The notes under the pieces are model-generated. The model was not told the DNA's origin. It worked only from the letters and a program-made list of their open reading frames with translations, and did no database searches. This document shows positions 1 to 7,242 of a stretch of 37,130 nt of DNA, one piece after another; positions within the stretch are counted from its first letter, which is position 1; every line of letters starts with the position of its first letter. The stretch lies in contig CAYNRA010000021.1 of assembly GCA_964399465.1 (NCBI GenBank), forward strand, positions 1 through 37,130, read 5' to 3'. Source of the DNA: CAYNRA01 sp964399465. Lineage in GTDB: Bacteria; Bacteroidota; Bacteroidia; Cytophagales; Spirosomataceae. The translations under genes and the position numbers were made by a program.

Positions 1-806
1 TTGCTGCGGCACTTCTCTCTGGAAAAGAATGGGAGGACGTAGATGTACTATTTCTGTGTTCAGGTCATGGGCAGTCTGAGCAATTTTTAGCAACGGAAAC
101 CATTCCTTCAGACATAAAAATCATTGATTTAAGTACAGATTTCCGGAATCAGTCCAATGGTTTTGTTTATGGTCTTCCTGAACTTCAGCGAGAAACAATC
201 CGGCAGGCGAGTCGCATCGCAAATCCAGGTTGTTTTGCGACAAGTATTGAGCTGGCTGTATTGCCTTTGGCTGCGGCTAAAGTCTTGAAATCAGACGTTC
301 ATGTGAGCGCAATTACAGGGTCAACGGGTGCTGGGCAAGCGCTGAGTGCCTCAACGCACTTTAGTTGGAGAAATAATAATATCTCTATTTACAAGGCATT
401 CACACATCAACATTTGGCTGAAATCGGACAAAGTATTACTGCCTTACAGCCTGATTTTGACCACAGCGTGCATTTTATTCCTTACCGAGGAAACTTCACG
501 CGCGGAATTATGGCAAATGTATATACACCGTATGAAGGGTCATTGGACGAAGCAGTACAACTTTACTCTACGTACTATGCCTCACACCCATTTACGCATG
601 TTGTCACAGAAGATATTGATTTAAAGCAAGTTGTGAATACAAATAAATGTATAATCCAACTACAAAAGCATGGAAATCAACTTTTGATTACGAGTATCAT
701 AGATAACCTTACGAAAGGGGCTTCGGGACAAGCAGTTCAAAATATGAATTTAATTTTTGGTTTAGATGAAACCACTGGTTTGCGTCTGAAAACAATTGGT
801 TTTTAA
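1..806 (+). CDS. argC: N-acetyl-gamma-glutamyl-phosphate reductase, 5'-truncated by window edge
   Basis: Reduces the N-acylated glutamyl phosphate to the semialdehyde in arginine synthesis (NADPH-dependent, cytoplasmic). The frame is open from base 3, giving 267 visible residues; the family runs to roughly 320-345, so the N-terminal NADP-binding start lies outside the window. Visible family marks are the SGHG segment, IDLSTDFR, VYGLPEL and the active-site motif NPGCFAT with the catalytic Cys codon at 231-233. The stop is at 804-806, and argD follows 26 bases later on the same strand, so the two probably share a transcript. In many Bacteroidota this pathway uses N-succinyl rather than N-acetyl intermediates; the sequence here does not decide which. 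Identification is firm; only the start is missing. Confidence 0.95.
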   Translation, partial: AAALLSGKEWEDVDVLFLCSGHGQSEQFLATETIPSDIKIIDLSTDFRNQSNGFVYGLPELQRETIRQASRIANPGCFATSIELAVLPLAAAKVLKSDVHVSAITGSTGAGQALSASTHFSWRNNNISIYKAFTHQHLAEIGQSITALQPDFDHSVHFIPYRGNFTRGIMANVYTPYEGSLDEAVQLYSTYYASHPFTHVVTEDIDLKQVVNTNKCIIQLQKHGNQLLITSIIDNLTKGASGQAVQNMNLIFGLDETTGLRLKTIGF

Positions 807-832
807 TTTTTCACACAATTTATTCGTTAACT

Positions 833-1957
833 ATGCAATTATTTGATGTATATCCACTTTACGATATTGAACCAGTTCGGGCACAAGGAAGTATATTGTG
901 GGATAGCAAAGGGCAGAAATACATAGATTTATATGGAGGACATGCGGTGATTTCCATTGGGCATTCGCATCCTTTGTATGTAGAAAGAATCACAGAACAG
1001 CTCCGAAATATTGGTTTTTATTCAAATTCCGTCAAGATTAGCAGTCAGGAACGTCTGGCAGAAAAGCTAGGAGAGGTATCTGGTTTGAGAGATTACCAGT
1101 TATTTTTGGTTAATTCAGGGGCAGAGGCAAATGAAAATGCATTGAAACTGGCTTCTTTTCATACGGGAAGAACGAAAATTATCGCATTTACAAAGGCGTT
1201 TCATGGCAGGACATCGGCGGCGGTAGCTGCAACGGACAATCCGTCCATTAAAGCTCCGATTAATTTTGATAGTCACGTTCAATTTGTACCGTTCAATGAT
1301 GTAGAAGCTGTTTTGGCTGCTATTGATATGGATACGTGTGCGGTTATTATGGAGGGAATCCAAGGAGTTGGTGGTATTCACGTAGCAACAGAAGAATTTA
1401 TGCGGGCTATCCGGACAAAATGCGATGAAACGGGAGCTGTGTTTATTCATGACAGTGTGCAGTGTGGCTATGGTCGTTCGGGTGAATTTTTTACGTTTCA
1501 GCACACAACGATTCTTCCTGATTTGGTGACGACTGCCAAAGGAATGGGGAATGGATTTCCGATTGGTGGTGTATTGATTTCACCTAAATTTCAGGCAAAA
1601 CATGGTTTATTAGGTACGACTTTCGGAGGAAATCATTTAGCAAGTGTGGCTGCGGGTGCTGTTTTGGATGTGATTCAAGAAGAAAAATTAATAGAAAATG
1701 CCGCTCAACTAGGGAATTATTGGATGCAGGAACTTCGTGGATTTTCCAAAGGGATTCGGGAAGTGCGTGGACAAGGTCTCATGATTGGGATTGAATTTGA
1801 GGAAGAAGTGGGACCTATCCGTTCAAAATTACTCCACGAACACCATTTATTTACAGGTGTTGCAGGTAAACATACCCTACGTTTGTTACCTAGTTTAGCA
1901 TTAAAAAAAGAAGAGGCAGACATATTTTTAGATGCATTGAAACAAGTATTAAATTAA
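833..1957 (+). CDS. argD: Acetylornithine (or succinylornithine) aminotransferase
   Basis: Class-III PLP aminotransferase of 374 residues, a normal length for ArgD. It converts N-acylglutamate semialdehyde to N-acylornithine, the step after ArgC, which is encoded directly upstream. Visible motifs are VNSGAEANENA (phosphate and cofactor binding, about residues 94-104), AFHGRT, MEGIQGVGGI, HDSVQCGYGRSG, and TTAKGMGNGFPIGG with the Schiff-base lysine at about Lys236. The usual DEVQ reads DSVQ here: the Asp that contacts the pyridine nitrogen is kept and the next Glu is Ser. The ATG at 833 gives a family-like N-terminus. The stop at 1955-1957 is followed at once by a palindromic repeat that may act as a transcript end. 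Ornithine or other class-III transaminases are alternatives, but the argC linkage argues for ArgD. Confidence 0.93.
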   Translation: MQLFDVYPLYDIEPVRAQGSILWDSKGQKYIDLYGGHAVISIGHSHPLYVERITEQLRNIGFYSNSVKISSQERLAEKLGEVSGLRDYQLFLVNSGAEANENALKLASFHTGRTKIIAFTKAFHGRTSAAVAATDNPSIKAPINFDSHVQFVPFNDVEAVLAAIDMDTCAVIMEGIQGVGGIHVATEEFMRAIRTKCDETGAVFIHDSVQCGYGRSGEFFTFQHTTILPDLVTTAKGMGNGFPIGGVLISPKFQAKHGLLGTTFGGNHLASVAAGAVLDVIQEEKLIENAAQLGNYWMQELRGFSKGIREVRGQGLMIGIEFEEEVGPIRSKLLHEHHLFTGVAGKHTLRLLPSLALKKEEADIFLDALKQVLN

Positions 1958-2039
1958 TGTAGAGACGCGATTAATCGCGTCTCCACATTTTTATTGTACC
2001 GCGTCTCCACATTTTGTTGTATCGCGTCTCTGCGTTTTT
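1958..2039. repeat. 22-bp perfect palindrome with two decayed tandem copies
   Basis: Bases 1962-1983 form a perfect 22-bp palindrome with half-site GAGACGCGATT, and flanking TGT/ACA lengthens the stem to about 1958-1987. The right arm CGCGTCTCCACATTTT then recurs at 2000-2015 and in decayed form (CGCGTCTCTGCGTTTTT) at 2023-2039, with spacings of 24 and 23 bases. It starts at the base after the argD stop codon. It looks like a REP-type dispersed palindrome. It could also serve as the argCD transcript end, since the hairpin is followed by a short T-run. Confidence 0.7.
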
Positions 2040-2230
2040 GATAATCAAAATTCCATGAACATGTTTCGTCATCATGCCCAATCATAAAATTATGTATTAT
2101 AAGTAGGTGTAAAATTAAAATAACGCCTACGAAAATGATAAATAATTACATTAATTGGCTCATAAACAAGTAGTTAAATTAAAATATTTGCAGCTAAAAT
2201 AGTATTAATTTAATACTTCTCTTTACTCAC
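2040..2230. other. AT-rich intergenic strip with small inverted repeats
   Basis: No coding frame is seen. Short inverted repeats are present: GTAGGTGT (2103-2110) pairs with ACGCCTAC (2123-2130), and AGTATTAA/TTAATACT flank a single base near 2202-2218. Together with the palindromes on either side, the whole 1958-2317 interval is repeat-like. Confidence 0.5.
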
Positions 2231-2311
2231 AGCTCCTAGTTTCAATTGGAGGTTGATGGTTTTAACCATGGGTGAATGGTTTCAAACTAGCCCCCGATTT
2301 TAATCGTGGTC
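2231..2311. repeat. Periodic hairpin array with TTTYAA core
   Basis: A six-base core (TTTCAA or TTTTAA) occurs at 2240, 2260, 2280 and 2298, so four units lie about 20 bases apart. Flanking arms differ from unit to unit but pair locally: ATGGTT/AACCAT around the 2260 core, CGATT/AATCG around the 2298 core with further C-G pairs outside, and CTCC/GGAG around the 2240 core. Arms also pair between units: CTAGTTT (2236-2242) with AAACTAG (2284-2290), and AACCAT (2264-2269) with ATGGTT (2276-2281), so alternative folds exclude each other. It ends seven bases from the stop of the permease gene on the minus strand. No coding frame explains it. Confidence 0.65.
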
Positions 2312-2317
2312 GTTGGA

Positions 2318-3658
2318 TTAATGAATCGTTGATGAAAAAATTGCCAAGAAAAATACACACAAAAGCATAGCTGAAAGACCTAGGACAATGGAGCCCAAAC
2401 TATGTGTTTTATAGCCTTCAGCCACAGAAAGTCCTGTTAGTTTGGTTACAACCCAAAAGTAGCTATCGTTTACATGCGAAATCATAACAGAGCCTGCTCC
2501 GATGGCCACGACTGTCAAGGCAGTAGCAGTATCTGAATGTAAGCCCAAGGAAGGCATAAGTGGAGCAACGATAGATGCTGTTGTAATCATGGCAATGGTC
2601 GAAGACCCCTGAGCCGTTTTAATAGTCGTTGCCAATAAGAAAGGAAGCCAAATACCCAAAGGCCAGTTTTCCATGATTTGCCCGATGGAATCTCCGAGCC
2701 CAGATTCTTGCAATACTTTTCCGAAAATTCCCCCAGCTCCTGTAATGAGTAATATATCCGATGTACCGCTCAAGGCTTGGCCAATCCAGTTTTCTTTTTT
2801 GGCTTTTTGTGCTGTGGAAGGAGTTAGTAGGAAAAGAGAAAGGATAAAACCAATGCTTAACGCGATGACAGGCGTTCCCAAAAAGAATAAAATAGGTTGT
2901 AAGTTTGTCGGGATGTTGGATTGAGGTAATTGGCTCATGGATTTTCCTACAATGAGGCAAATAGGGAGGGCAATCGGTAAAACAGAGAGGATTTTTGAGG
3001 GGTACGTAGTGGTATTTGTCTCTACTTCTTCGGTTTCAGAGGGGGGAATTACAAGAACGCGTTTACCAATCCATTGACTAAATAATACAATAGGTACGAG
3101 AGAAATTAGGCCAATAACAATTCCCCAAAACAAAACCAAGCCAATATTTGCTCCCAAAATAGTAGTCGCAGCAACGGGCCCTGGAGTCGGTGGAACCATG
3201 GTGTGCGAAGCCATTAGCCCCATGCCAAGTGCAACAGCAGTTGAAGAAATAGATAAACCTGCTCGTTTTGTTAAGAGTTTATTGAGACTGTTCATAAGCA
3301 CGAAACCAGCATCAACAAAAACAGGAATCGAGATGATAAATCCAATCGTTGCCATGCTTGGAAGCAGTCTTTTGGCGCCAATTATCCGAAAAACCAATTG
3401 GGCAAGTTGAAGTGCCGCTCCGGTCTTTTCGAGATAGGTACCAATCAAAATACCCATAATTATGATAAGCCCGATATTTCCTAACGTGTCTCCAAAACCT
3501 GTTTGAATGGCTTTTAAAAGTTTGTCGCTTGGTAAATTCGCGAGAAATCCAAAAAAGAAGGAAGCCATCAAGAGCACCAAAAAGGGATGGATTTTCCATT
3601 TAGACGTTGCATATACAATAAATACAATCGAAAGGAATAAATAAATCAGTAAGAGCAT
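2318..3658 (-). CDS. GntP-family permease (gluconate:H+ symporter-like)
   Basis: Inner-membrane transporter of 446 residues with about 12 or more hydrophobic segments spread over its whole length. It carries the GntP-family conserved run around ASHTMVPPTPGP (near residues 150-162) and the C-terminal AIGAGSVMISHVNDSYFW segment typical of the family. GntP proteins move gluconate, other sugar acids, or D-serine-like hydroxy acids with protons; the substrate cannot be read from the sequence, and no sugar-acid kinase or catabolic gene lies beside it. The gene starts 45 bases after the stop of the upstream carboxypeptidase on the same strand, so the two may be cotranscribed. A second paralogue lies at 30774-32087. 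Family assignment is firm and substrate is open. Confidence 0.88.
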   Translation of the reverse strand: MLLLIYLFLSIVFIVYATSKWKIHPFLVLLMASFFFGFLANLPSDKLLKAIQTGFGDTLGNIGLIIIMGILIGTYLEKTGAALQLAQLVFRIIGAKRLLPSMATIGFIISIPVFVDAGFVLMNSLNKLLTKRAGLSISSTAVALGMGLMASHTMVPPTPGPVAATTILGANIGLVLFWGIVIGLISLVPIVLFSQWIGKRVLVIPPSETEEVETNTTTYPSKILSVLPIALPICLIVGKSMSQLPQSNIPTNLQPILFFLGTPVIALSIGFILSLFLLTPSTAQKAKKENWIGQALSGTSDILLITGAGGIFGKVLQESGLGDSIGQIMENWPLGIWLPFLLATTIKTAQGSSTIAMITTASIVAPLMPSLGLHSDTATALTVVAIGAGSVMISHVNDSYFWVVTKLTGLSVAEGYKTHSLGSIVLGLSAMLLCVFFLAIFSSTIH

Positions 3659-3703
3659 GGGTTGTAGATTTTGATAGTGGAGTACAAATTAACACGTATT
3701 CAT

Positions 3704-5026
3704 TTAGGGAATTTGGGTATAAATCCAGTCCATTAATTTACCTACTTCCTGACGAACTGTCTTGACAGGAAGTGTAAAGTTATTATTCATTGCACTAAAT
3801 ATAAGTACTTTACCGGATTGTGTGACAAGATAACCGCTTTGGTTATATACGCCACTCATAGATCCACTTTTGGCAAAAATATACGGTTTTTTATTTCCAG
3901 CATACAGCGAACTCAAAGTCCCAATCCCGCCTCCAGCAGCTAGATAAGAAAAGAGTTTTTCTTGTGGATAGCTCCTCCACATTTTGTCTAAAAGTGTTGT
4001 TATTGAGCGTGGCGTCATCAAATTGTATCTTGAAAGTCCCGAACCATCGACCCATTTGGGTTTGTCGGGTAAGTCTGTGAGGTATTTTTCTTGAATAAAT
4101 TGAATGATCTTCGCAGTTTGCAAAGGTAATTTATGTGGTGTAGCACAGAGTAAAAGCAGATGTTCCGCGACCATGTTATCACTAATCTGCATCATTCGCT
4201 TGTAAAGTGTATCCAAAGGAATTGTATAAAGTGTTGTTGCTGAGTCGGGTAGCGGTAAATTGTCAAGATGTACGAATCGTTGTAACGTATCCATCAAAAA
4301 TTGTTGTGTCAGCGAGGGCGACGTTTTAAATGGAATATCTTGGAGGTATTTTTCTTTTGTCAGGATGACAGAAGGAACAGCAAATTGGTTGTCTTCTAAT
4401 TCTCTTTGAATAAACTGCCCTTGATTGCTCTGAAAAAACGAGTTCTGAAATAAAGGAGGGTTCAAGCTTGCGCCCGTGGTATCTTTTATTTGGAATCGGA
4501 CGATATTTCCATACATGGGCAATGGACTAATTTCTGCTTGGTAATCGTCGTTGTAATCATCCCAAGACCAGCCATTTCCAAGAGAGGAATTTGAAAAATT
4601 TGAAGTAGAAAAAACGAGCTTTTTCTCTGGAAATGAGTTTAAAAATTGAAGAGTTGCGGTGTTTCCAAAATCTGGATGTAAAAAAGAAGGGTCTGCTGTT
4701 CCCCAAAATAGCAGAGAATCTGGCTTCTCGACGAAACGAAGGGAGGGCGCTGTTTCACCGAGCGACTGCAAAGCGGCGTAGAGCGTAAATAATTTTGTAT
4801 TGGAAGCGGGGGTGAAATATTTATCTGCATTTTTAGCAAAAAGTGTATCGCCCGTGTTTGGGTCAATGAGTACAAAAGCAGTGTAAGTTTGTTGGAAAAT
4901 AGGAGAGGCATCCAAATGTGCTTGTATGCTTTTTGTCCATTCATTGTGTGGCTTTTGATGTATTTTACAAGAAAATAGGGAGAAACCAGTAACTAAAATT
5001 GTAAACCAAAGGAATATTTTTTGCAT
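3704..5026 (-). CDS. dacB: D-alanyl-D-alanine carboxypeptidase/endopeptidase, PBP4 type, lipoprotein
   Basis: Peptidase family S13 enzyme of 440 residues that trims or cleaves D-Ala-containing peptide cross-links in peptidoglycan. All three penicillin-binding motifs are visible: SNTK (Ser75-Lys78) inside PASNTKLF, SDN (282-284) in SDNMVAEHL, and KSG (386-388) in AKSGSMSGVYNQSGYL. The N-terminus has a hydrophobic signal ending in LFSC with Cys20, a lipobox, so the protein should be anchored in the cell envelope facing the periplasm. Many PBP4 relatives have a plain signal peptide, so the lipid anchor is a detail worth noting. The start ATG gives the signal peptide in full. A possible minus-strand -7 element (TAGTTTTG) lies about 200 bases upstream at 5229-5236 but lacks a partner. 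The permease gene follows after 45 bases. Confidence 0.9.
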   Translation of the reverse strand: MQKIFLWFTILVTGFSLFSCKIHQKPHNEWTKSIQAHLDASPIFQQTYTAFVLIDPNTGDTLFAKNADKYFTPASNTKLFTLYAALQSLGETAPSLRFVEKPDSLLFWGTADPSFLHPDFGNTATLQFLNSFPEKKLVFSTSNFSNSSLGNGWSWDDYNDDYQAEISPLPMYGNIVRFQIKDTTGASLNPPLFQNSFFQSNQGQFIQRELEDNQFAVPSVILTKEKYLQDIPFKTSPSLTQQFLMDTLQRFVHLDNLPLPDSATTLYTIPLDTLYKRMMQISDNMVAEHLLLLCATPHKLPLQTAKIIQFIQEKYLTDLPDKPKWVDGSGLSRYNLMTPRSITTLLDKMWRSYPQEKLFSYLAAGGGIGTLSSLYAGNKKPYIFAKSGSMSGVYNQSGYLVTQSGKVLIFSAMNNNFTLPVKTVRQEVGKLMDWIYTQIP

Positions 5027-5325
5027 AGATTTGGAGGAATTAAATGAAAAAAAGCAAACGAATGAGCTCCGCTACTTGTCACTTTAACGCATCTATTTTC
5101 CAGTCTTTGAAAACGACTTATTGAAAAGAGGGAATGATAGTATGTGCGAATTTGATGTAATTTTCGAATATCATTTCATTAAATTTAGAAAAATAGTATT
5201 GATTTTCCTAAAAGTGAGGTTTCGTGTTCAAAACTATTCAGAAAGATGTATTAAATGAAAGACTTATTTATATTGTATCTGTCAGATGGTTTTATCTCGT
5301 TGAAGGTATTCGTGATTTTCTACTC

Positions 5326-5466
5326 CTAAGCCTGTACTCTTCCCTTCGTTAGAAATAACGTTCCTTTAGACAATAAATGAACGTCCGTTATTTGTTCTAT
5401 TTCTTCCCATATTTCATTGGCTAATGGCATACTAGAGCTAAGTAAATTCAAAAAAGATGTTTTCAT
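5326..5466 (-). pseudogene. Truncated Crp/Fnr-family regulator N-terminus
   Basis: A 46-residue frame starts with ATG at 5464-5466 and ends at TAG (5326-5328). It resembles the opening of Bacteroidota Crp/Fnr-type regulators: a helical LNLLSSSMPLANEIWEEI segment, then LLSKGTLFLTKGRVQ, matching the usual 'LxKGxxLLxEGxV' strand that enters the cyclic-nucleotide-binding barrel. The frame stops where the barrel should continue (usual length about 190 residues), and the DNA further along (5325 down to about 5100) shows only scattered weak fragments, with no helix-turn-helix. I read it as a decayed gene. A promoter-like element survives upstream. A short genuine peptide is the alternative. The family call is from pattern memory and needs a search. 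Confidence 0.45.
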
Positions 5467-5586
5467 ACTTTTGCATTTTAATTACCTATTACCCGGAACG
5501 CATGTACGGTTTCAGTTTTGAAAACCTTGCTAGGATGTAAATGGCTAGTTTTCAGGGTTCCATCGTTCACCTGTTTCAAATGTAAG

Positions 5587-5615
5587 CAAAAGTATCTATT
5601 TTTTTTCGCGCCAAA
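5587..5615 (-). promoter_or_regulatory. Bacteroidota-type promoter for the Crp/Fnr-like remnant
   Basis: On the minus strand, TTTG (5612-5615) is followed after 17 bases by TACTTTTG (5587-5594), fitting the TTTG / TAnnTTTG pattern with a slightly short spacer. Transcription would start about 115 bases before the remnant's ATG. Confidence 0.4.
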
Positions 5616-5905
5616 GGTAATTTATTTAGTCGTCTTGAACGTCAAACGTGTAAATCATTGGTTTCATTTTAGCTCGTATTGTCTATCACCTTTCATTTGT
5701 TTTCTTTTCGAGTAAGTGTCTTCTCACTTTCATTTCTGTTTTTTGTAATGAGTTCAAAAAAAGGCACTTATAATACTTTACTTTCTATAGAGTAAGTGGA
5801 TAGAGTTCATCTAAATCAGAAAAACAGTATTTTTTGGTTCATTTTTATCAAAAGTAGGTAGTGTACAAAAGATTCAGCCGTAGGTCTTATCTACTTTTCC
5901 ATTCA

Positions 5906-5946
5906 TAAAAAATGCCCCCAAATCATCTCTGACTGTTTGGGGGCAT
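5906..5946 (-). terminator. Rho-independent terminator after serS
   Basis: An 11-bp perfect stem (ATGCCCCCAAA at 5912-5922 with its complement at 5936-5946) with a 13-base loop is followed on the minus strand by a run of six T. It lies 22 bases beyond the serS stop and closes the ribH-lysC-serS unit. Confidence 0.9.
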
Positions 5947-5968
5947 CGCAAAAATTACGAAAGAACCA

Positions 5969-7240
5969 TTAATTAATTACCTCAAAACCGCAGAACGGTT
6001 GCAGTACTTTGGGCACTCGAATACCATCGGGCGTTTGGTTGTTTTCCAAAATAGCAGCCAAAATACGCGGCAAAGCAAGTGCCGAGCCATTCAACGTATG
6101 CAATATTTGTGTTTTACCATCTATCTTGGCGCGCAGCTTCAGTCTATTTGCCTGGTACGTCTCAAAATTTGAAACCGAGCTACATTCTAACCAACGTTCT
6201 TGCGCAGCTGAATACACTTCGAAGTCATAAGTAAGCGCGGAGGTGAAACTCATGTCTCCGCTGCAAAGGCGTAAGATTCGGTAAGGAAGCTCCAATTTTT
6301 CCAAAAGGGATTGCACATGCTGAACCATTTCTTCCAACGCTTGGTAAGAATCTTCTGCTTTGGTAATCTGCACGATTTCCACTTTATCAAATTGATGCAA
6401 ACGGTTGAGCCCCCGAACATGCGCACCCCAAGAACCAGCTTCCCGGCGAAAGCAAGGCGTATAGCCCGCATGTTTGATAGGAAGTTCGCTTTCTTGCACA
6501 ATCACATCTCTGTAAATATTGGTGATAGGCACTTCAGCCGTCGGGATGAGGTATAAATCATCGGCGGTGGCATGATACATTTGTCCTTCTTTGTCCGGTA
6601 ATTGTCCGGTACCAAAACCCGACGCAGCATTGATGAGAATCGGTGGTTGAATCTCGTTGTATCCTGCTTTTTCGGCTTCGTCTAGGAAAAAATGAATGAG
6701 TGCGCGTTGGATTTTCGCTCCTTTCTTTTTGTAAACAGGAAAACCCGCACCTGTAATTTTATTCCCTAAATCAAAATCAATGATGTCGTATTTTTTGATA
6801 AGTTCCCAATGCGGTAGCGCATCCGCACCAAGGGCAGGCATTTCACCAGCGGTAAATGTGGTCTCGTTTTCCTCTGCTGTGCGACCTTTCGGGACACTTT
6901 CGTGCGGCAGATTCGGTAAAAGAACAAGCTGTGCTTGAAGCGACTCCTCCAGTTGGCGTAATTGGTCTTCCAATTCTTTGGTTTGCACTTTGATAGCCGC
7001 CGTTTGCGATTTTGCCGCTTCTGCTTCTTCTTTTTTACCTGCTTTCATCAAACCTCCAATTTCTTTGGCAAGCGAATTGGCTTGCGCGAGAAGTTGGTCC
7101 AATTGTGCCTGGGTATCTCTGCGTTGTTGGTCTGTATTCAAAAGCGTGTCAACCAAAGTTGCCGCATCTTTTACGTACTTTTTTTCCAATCCCTGGATGG
7201 TACGTTCTCTGTTTTCGCGTATGAATGGTAGCTGTAACAT
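5969..7240 (-). CDS. serS: Seryl-tRNA synthetase
   Basis: Class-II synthetase of 423 residues, normal length, that charges tRNA-Ser (and tRNA-Sec where present) in the cytoplasm. Residues 1-110 form the long N-terminal coiled-coil arm that grips the tRNA (Gln/Glu/Lys/Ala-rich heptads at about 35-105). The catalytic core shows PTAEVP (about 233-238), motif 2 as CFRREAGSWG followed by RGLNRLHQFDKVE (about 263-287), and motif 3 as ALPRILAAILENNQ near residues 388-401, ending in IRVPKVLQPF. The start at 7240 yields the canonical N-terminus and lies only 2 bases after the lysC stop, so the gene is translated as the last member of ribH-lysC-serS. A strong terminator follows. The assignment is certain. 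Confidence 0.98.
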   Translation of the reverse strand: MLQLPFIRENRERTIQGLEKKYVKDAATLVDTLLNTDQQRRDTQAQLDQLLAQANSLAKEIGGLMKAGKKEEAEAAKSQTAAIKVQTKELEDQLRQLEESLQAQLVLLPNLPHESVPKGRTAEENETTFTAGEMPALGADALPHWELIKKYDIIDFDLGNKITGAGFPVYKKKGAKIQRALIHFFLDEAEKAGYNEIQPPILINAASGFGTGQLPDKEGQMYHATADDLYLIPTAEVPITNIYRDVIVQESELPIKHAGYTPCFRREAGSWGAHVRGLNRLHQFDKVEIVQITKAEDSYQALEEMVQHVQSLLEKLELPYRILRLCSGDMSFTSALTYDFEVYSAAQERWLECSSVSNFETYQANRLKLRAKIDGKTQILHTLNGSALALPRILAAILENNQTPDGIRVPKVLQPFCGFEVIN

Positions 7241-7242
7241 GC

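Larger units (their letters stand above)
5027..5905. other. Long intergenic region (879 bp), mostly without genes
   Basis: Apart from the Crp/Fnr-like remnant and its promoter listed separately, no convincing gene, RNA or mobile element is seen. Frames on both strands are broken by frequent stops, and composition is AT-rich. A 65-codon open frame at 5518-5715 (+) has a Phe/Cys-rich composition unlike a real protein and was not called. The region may be the eroded site of one or more lost genes. Confidence 0.5.

Noticed and set aside
2036..2050. TTTTGAT-A-ATCAAAA inverted repeat as an FNR site
   Set aside because: The half-sites are separated by one base instead of four, and no gene start lies nearby.
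5466..5473. TACTTTTG on the plus strand as a promoter
   Set aside because: No TTTG/TTG at the proper distance upstream and no real gene downstream on that strand.
5518..5715. 65-codon plus-strand open frame in the long intergenic region
   Set aside because: Composition is dominated by Phe, Cys and Val with no domain-like pattern, and no promoter with both boxes precedes it. It is probably a chance frame in AT-rich DNA.
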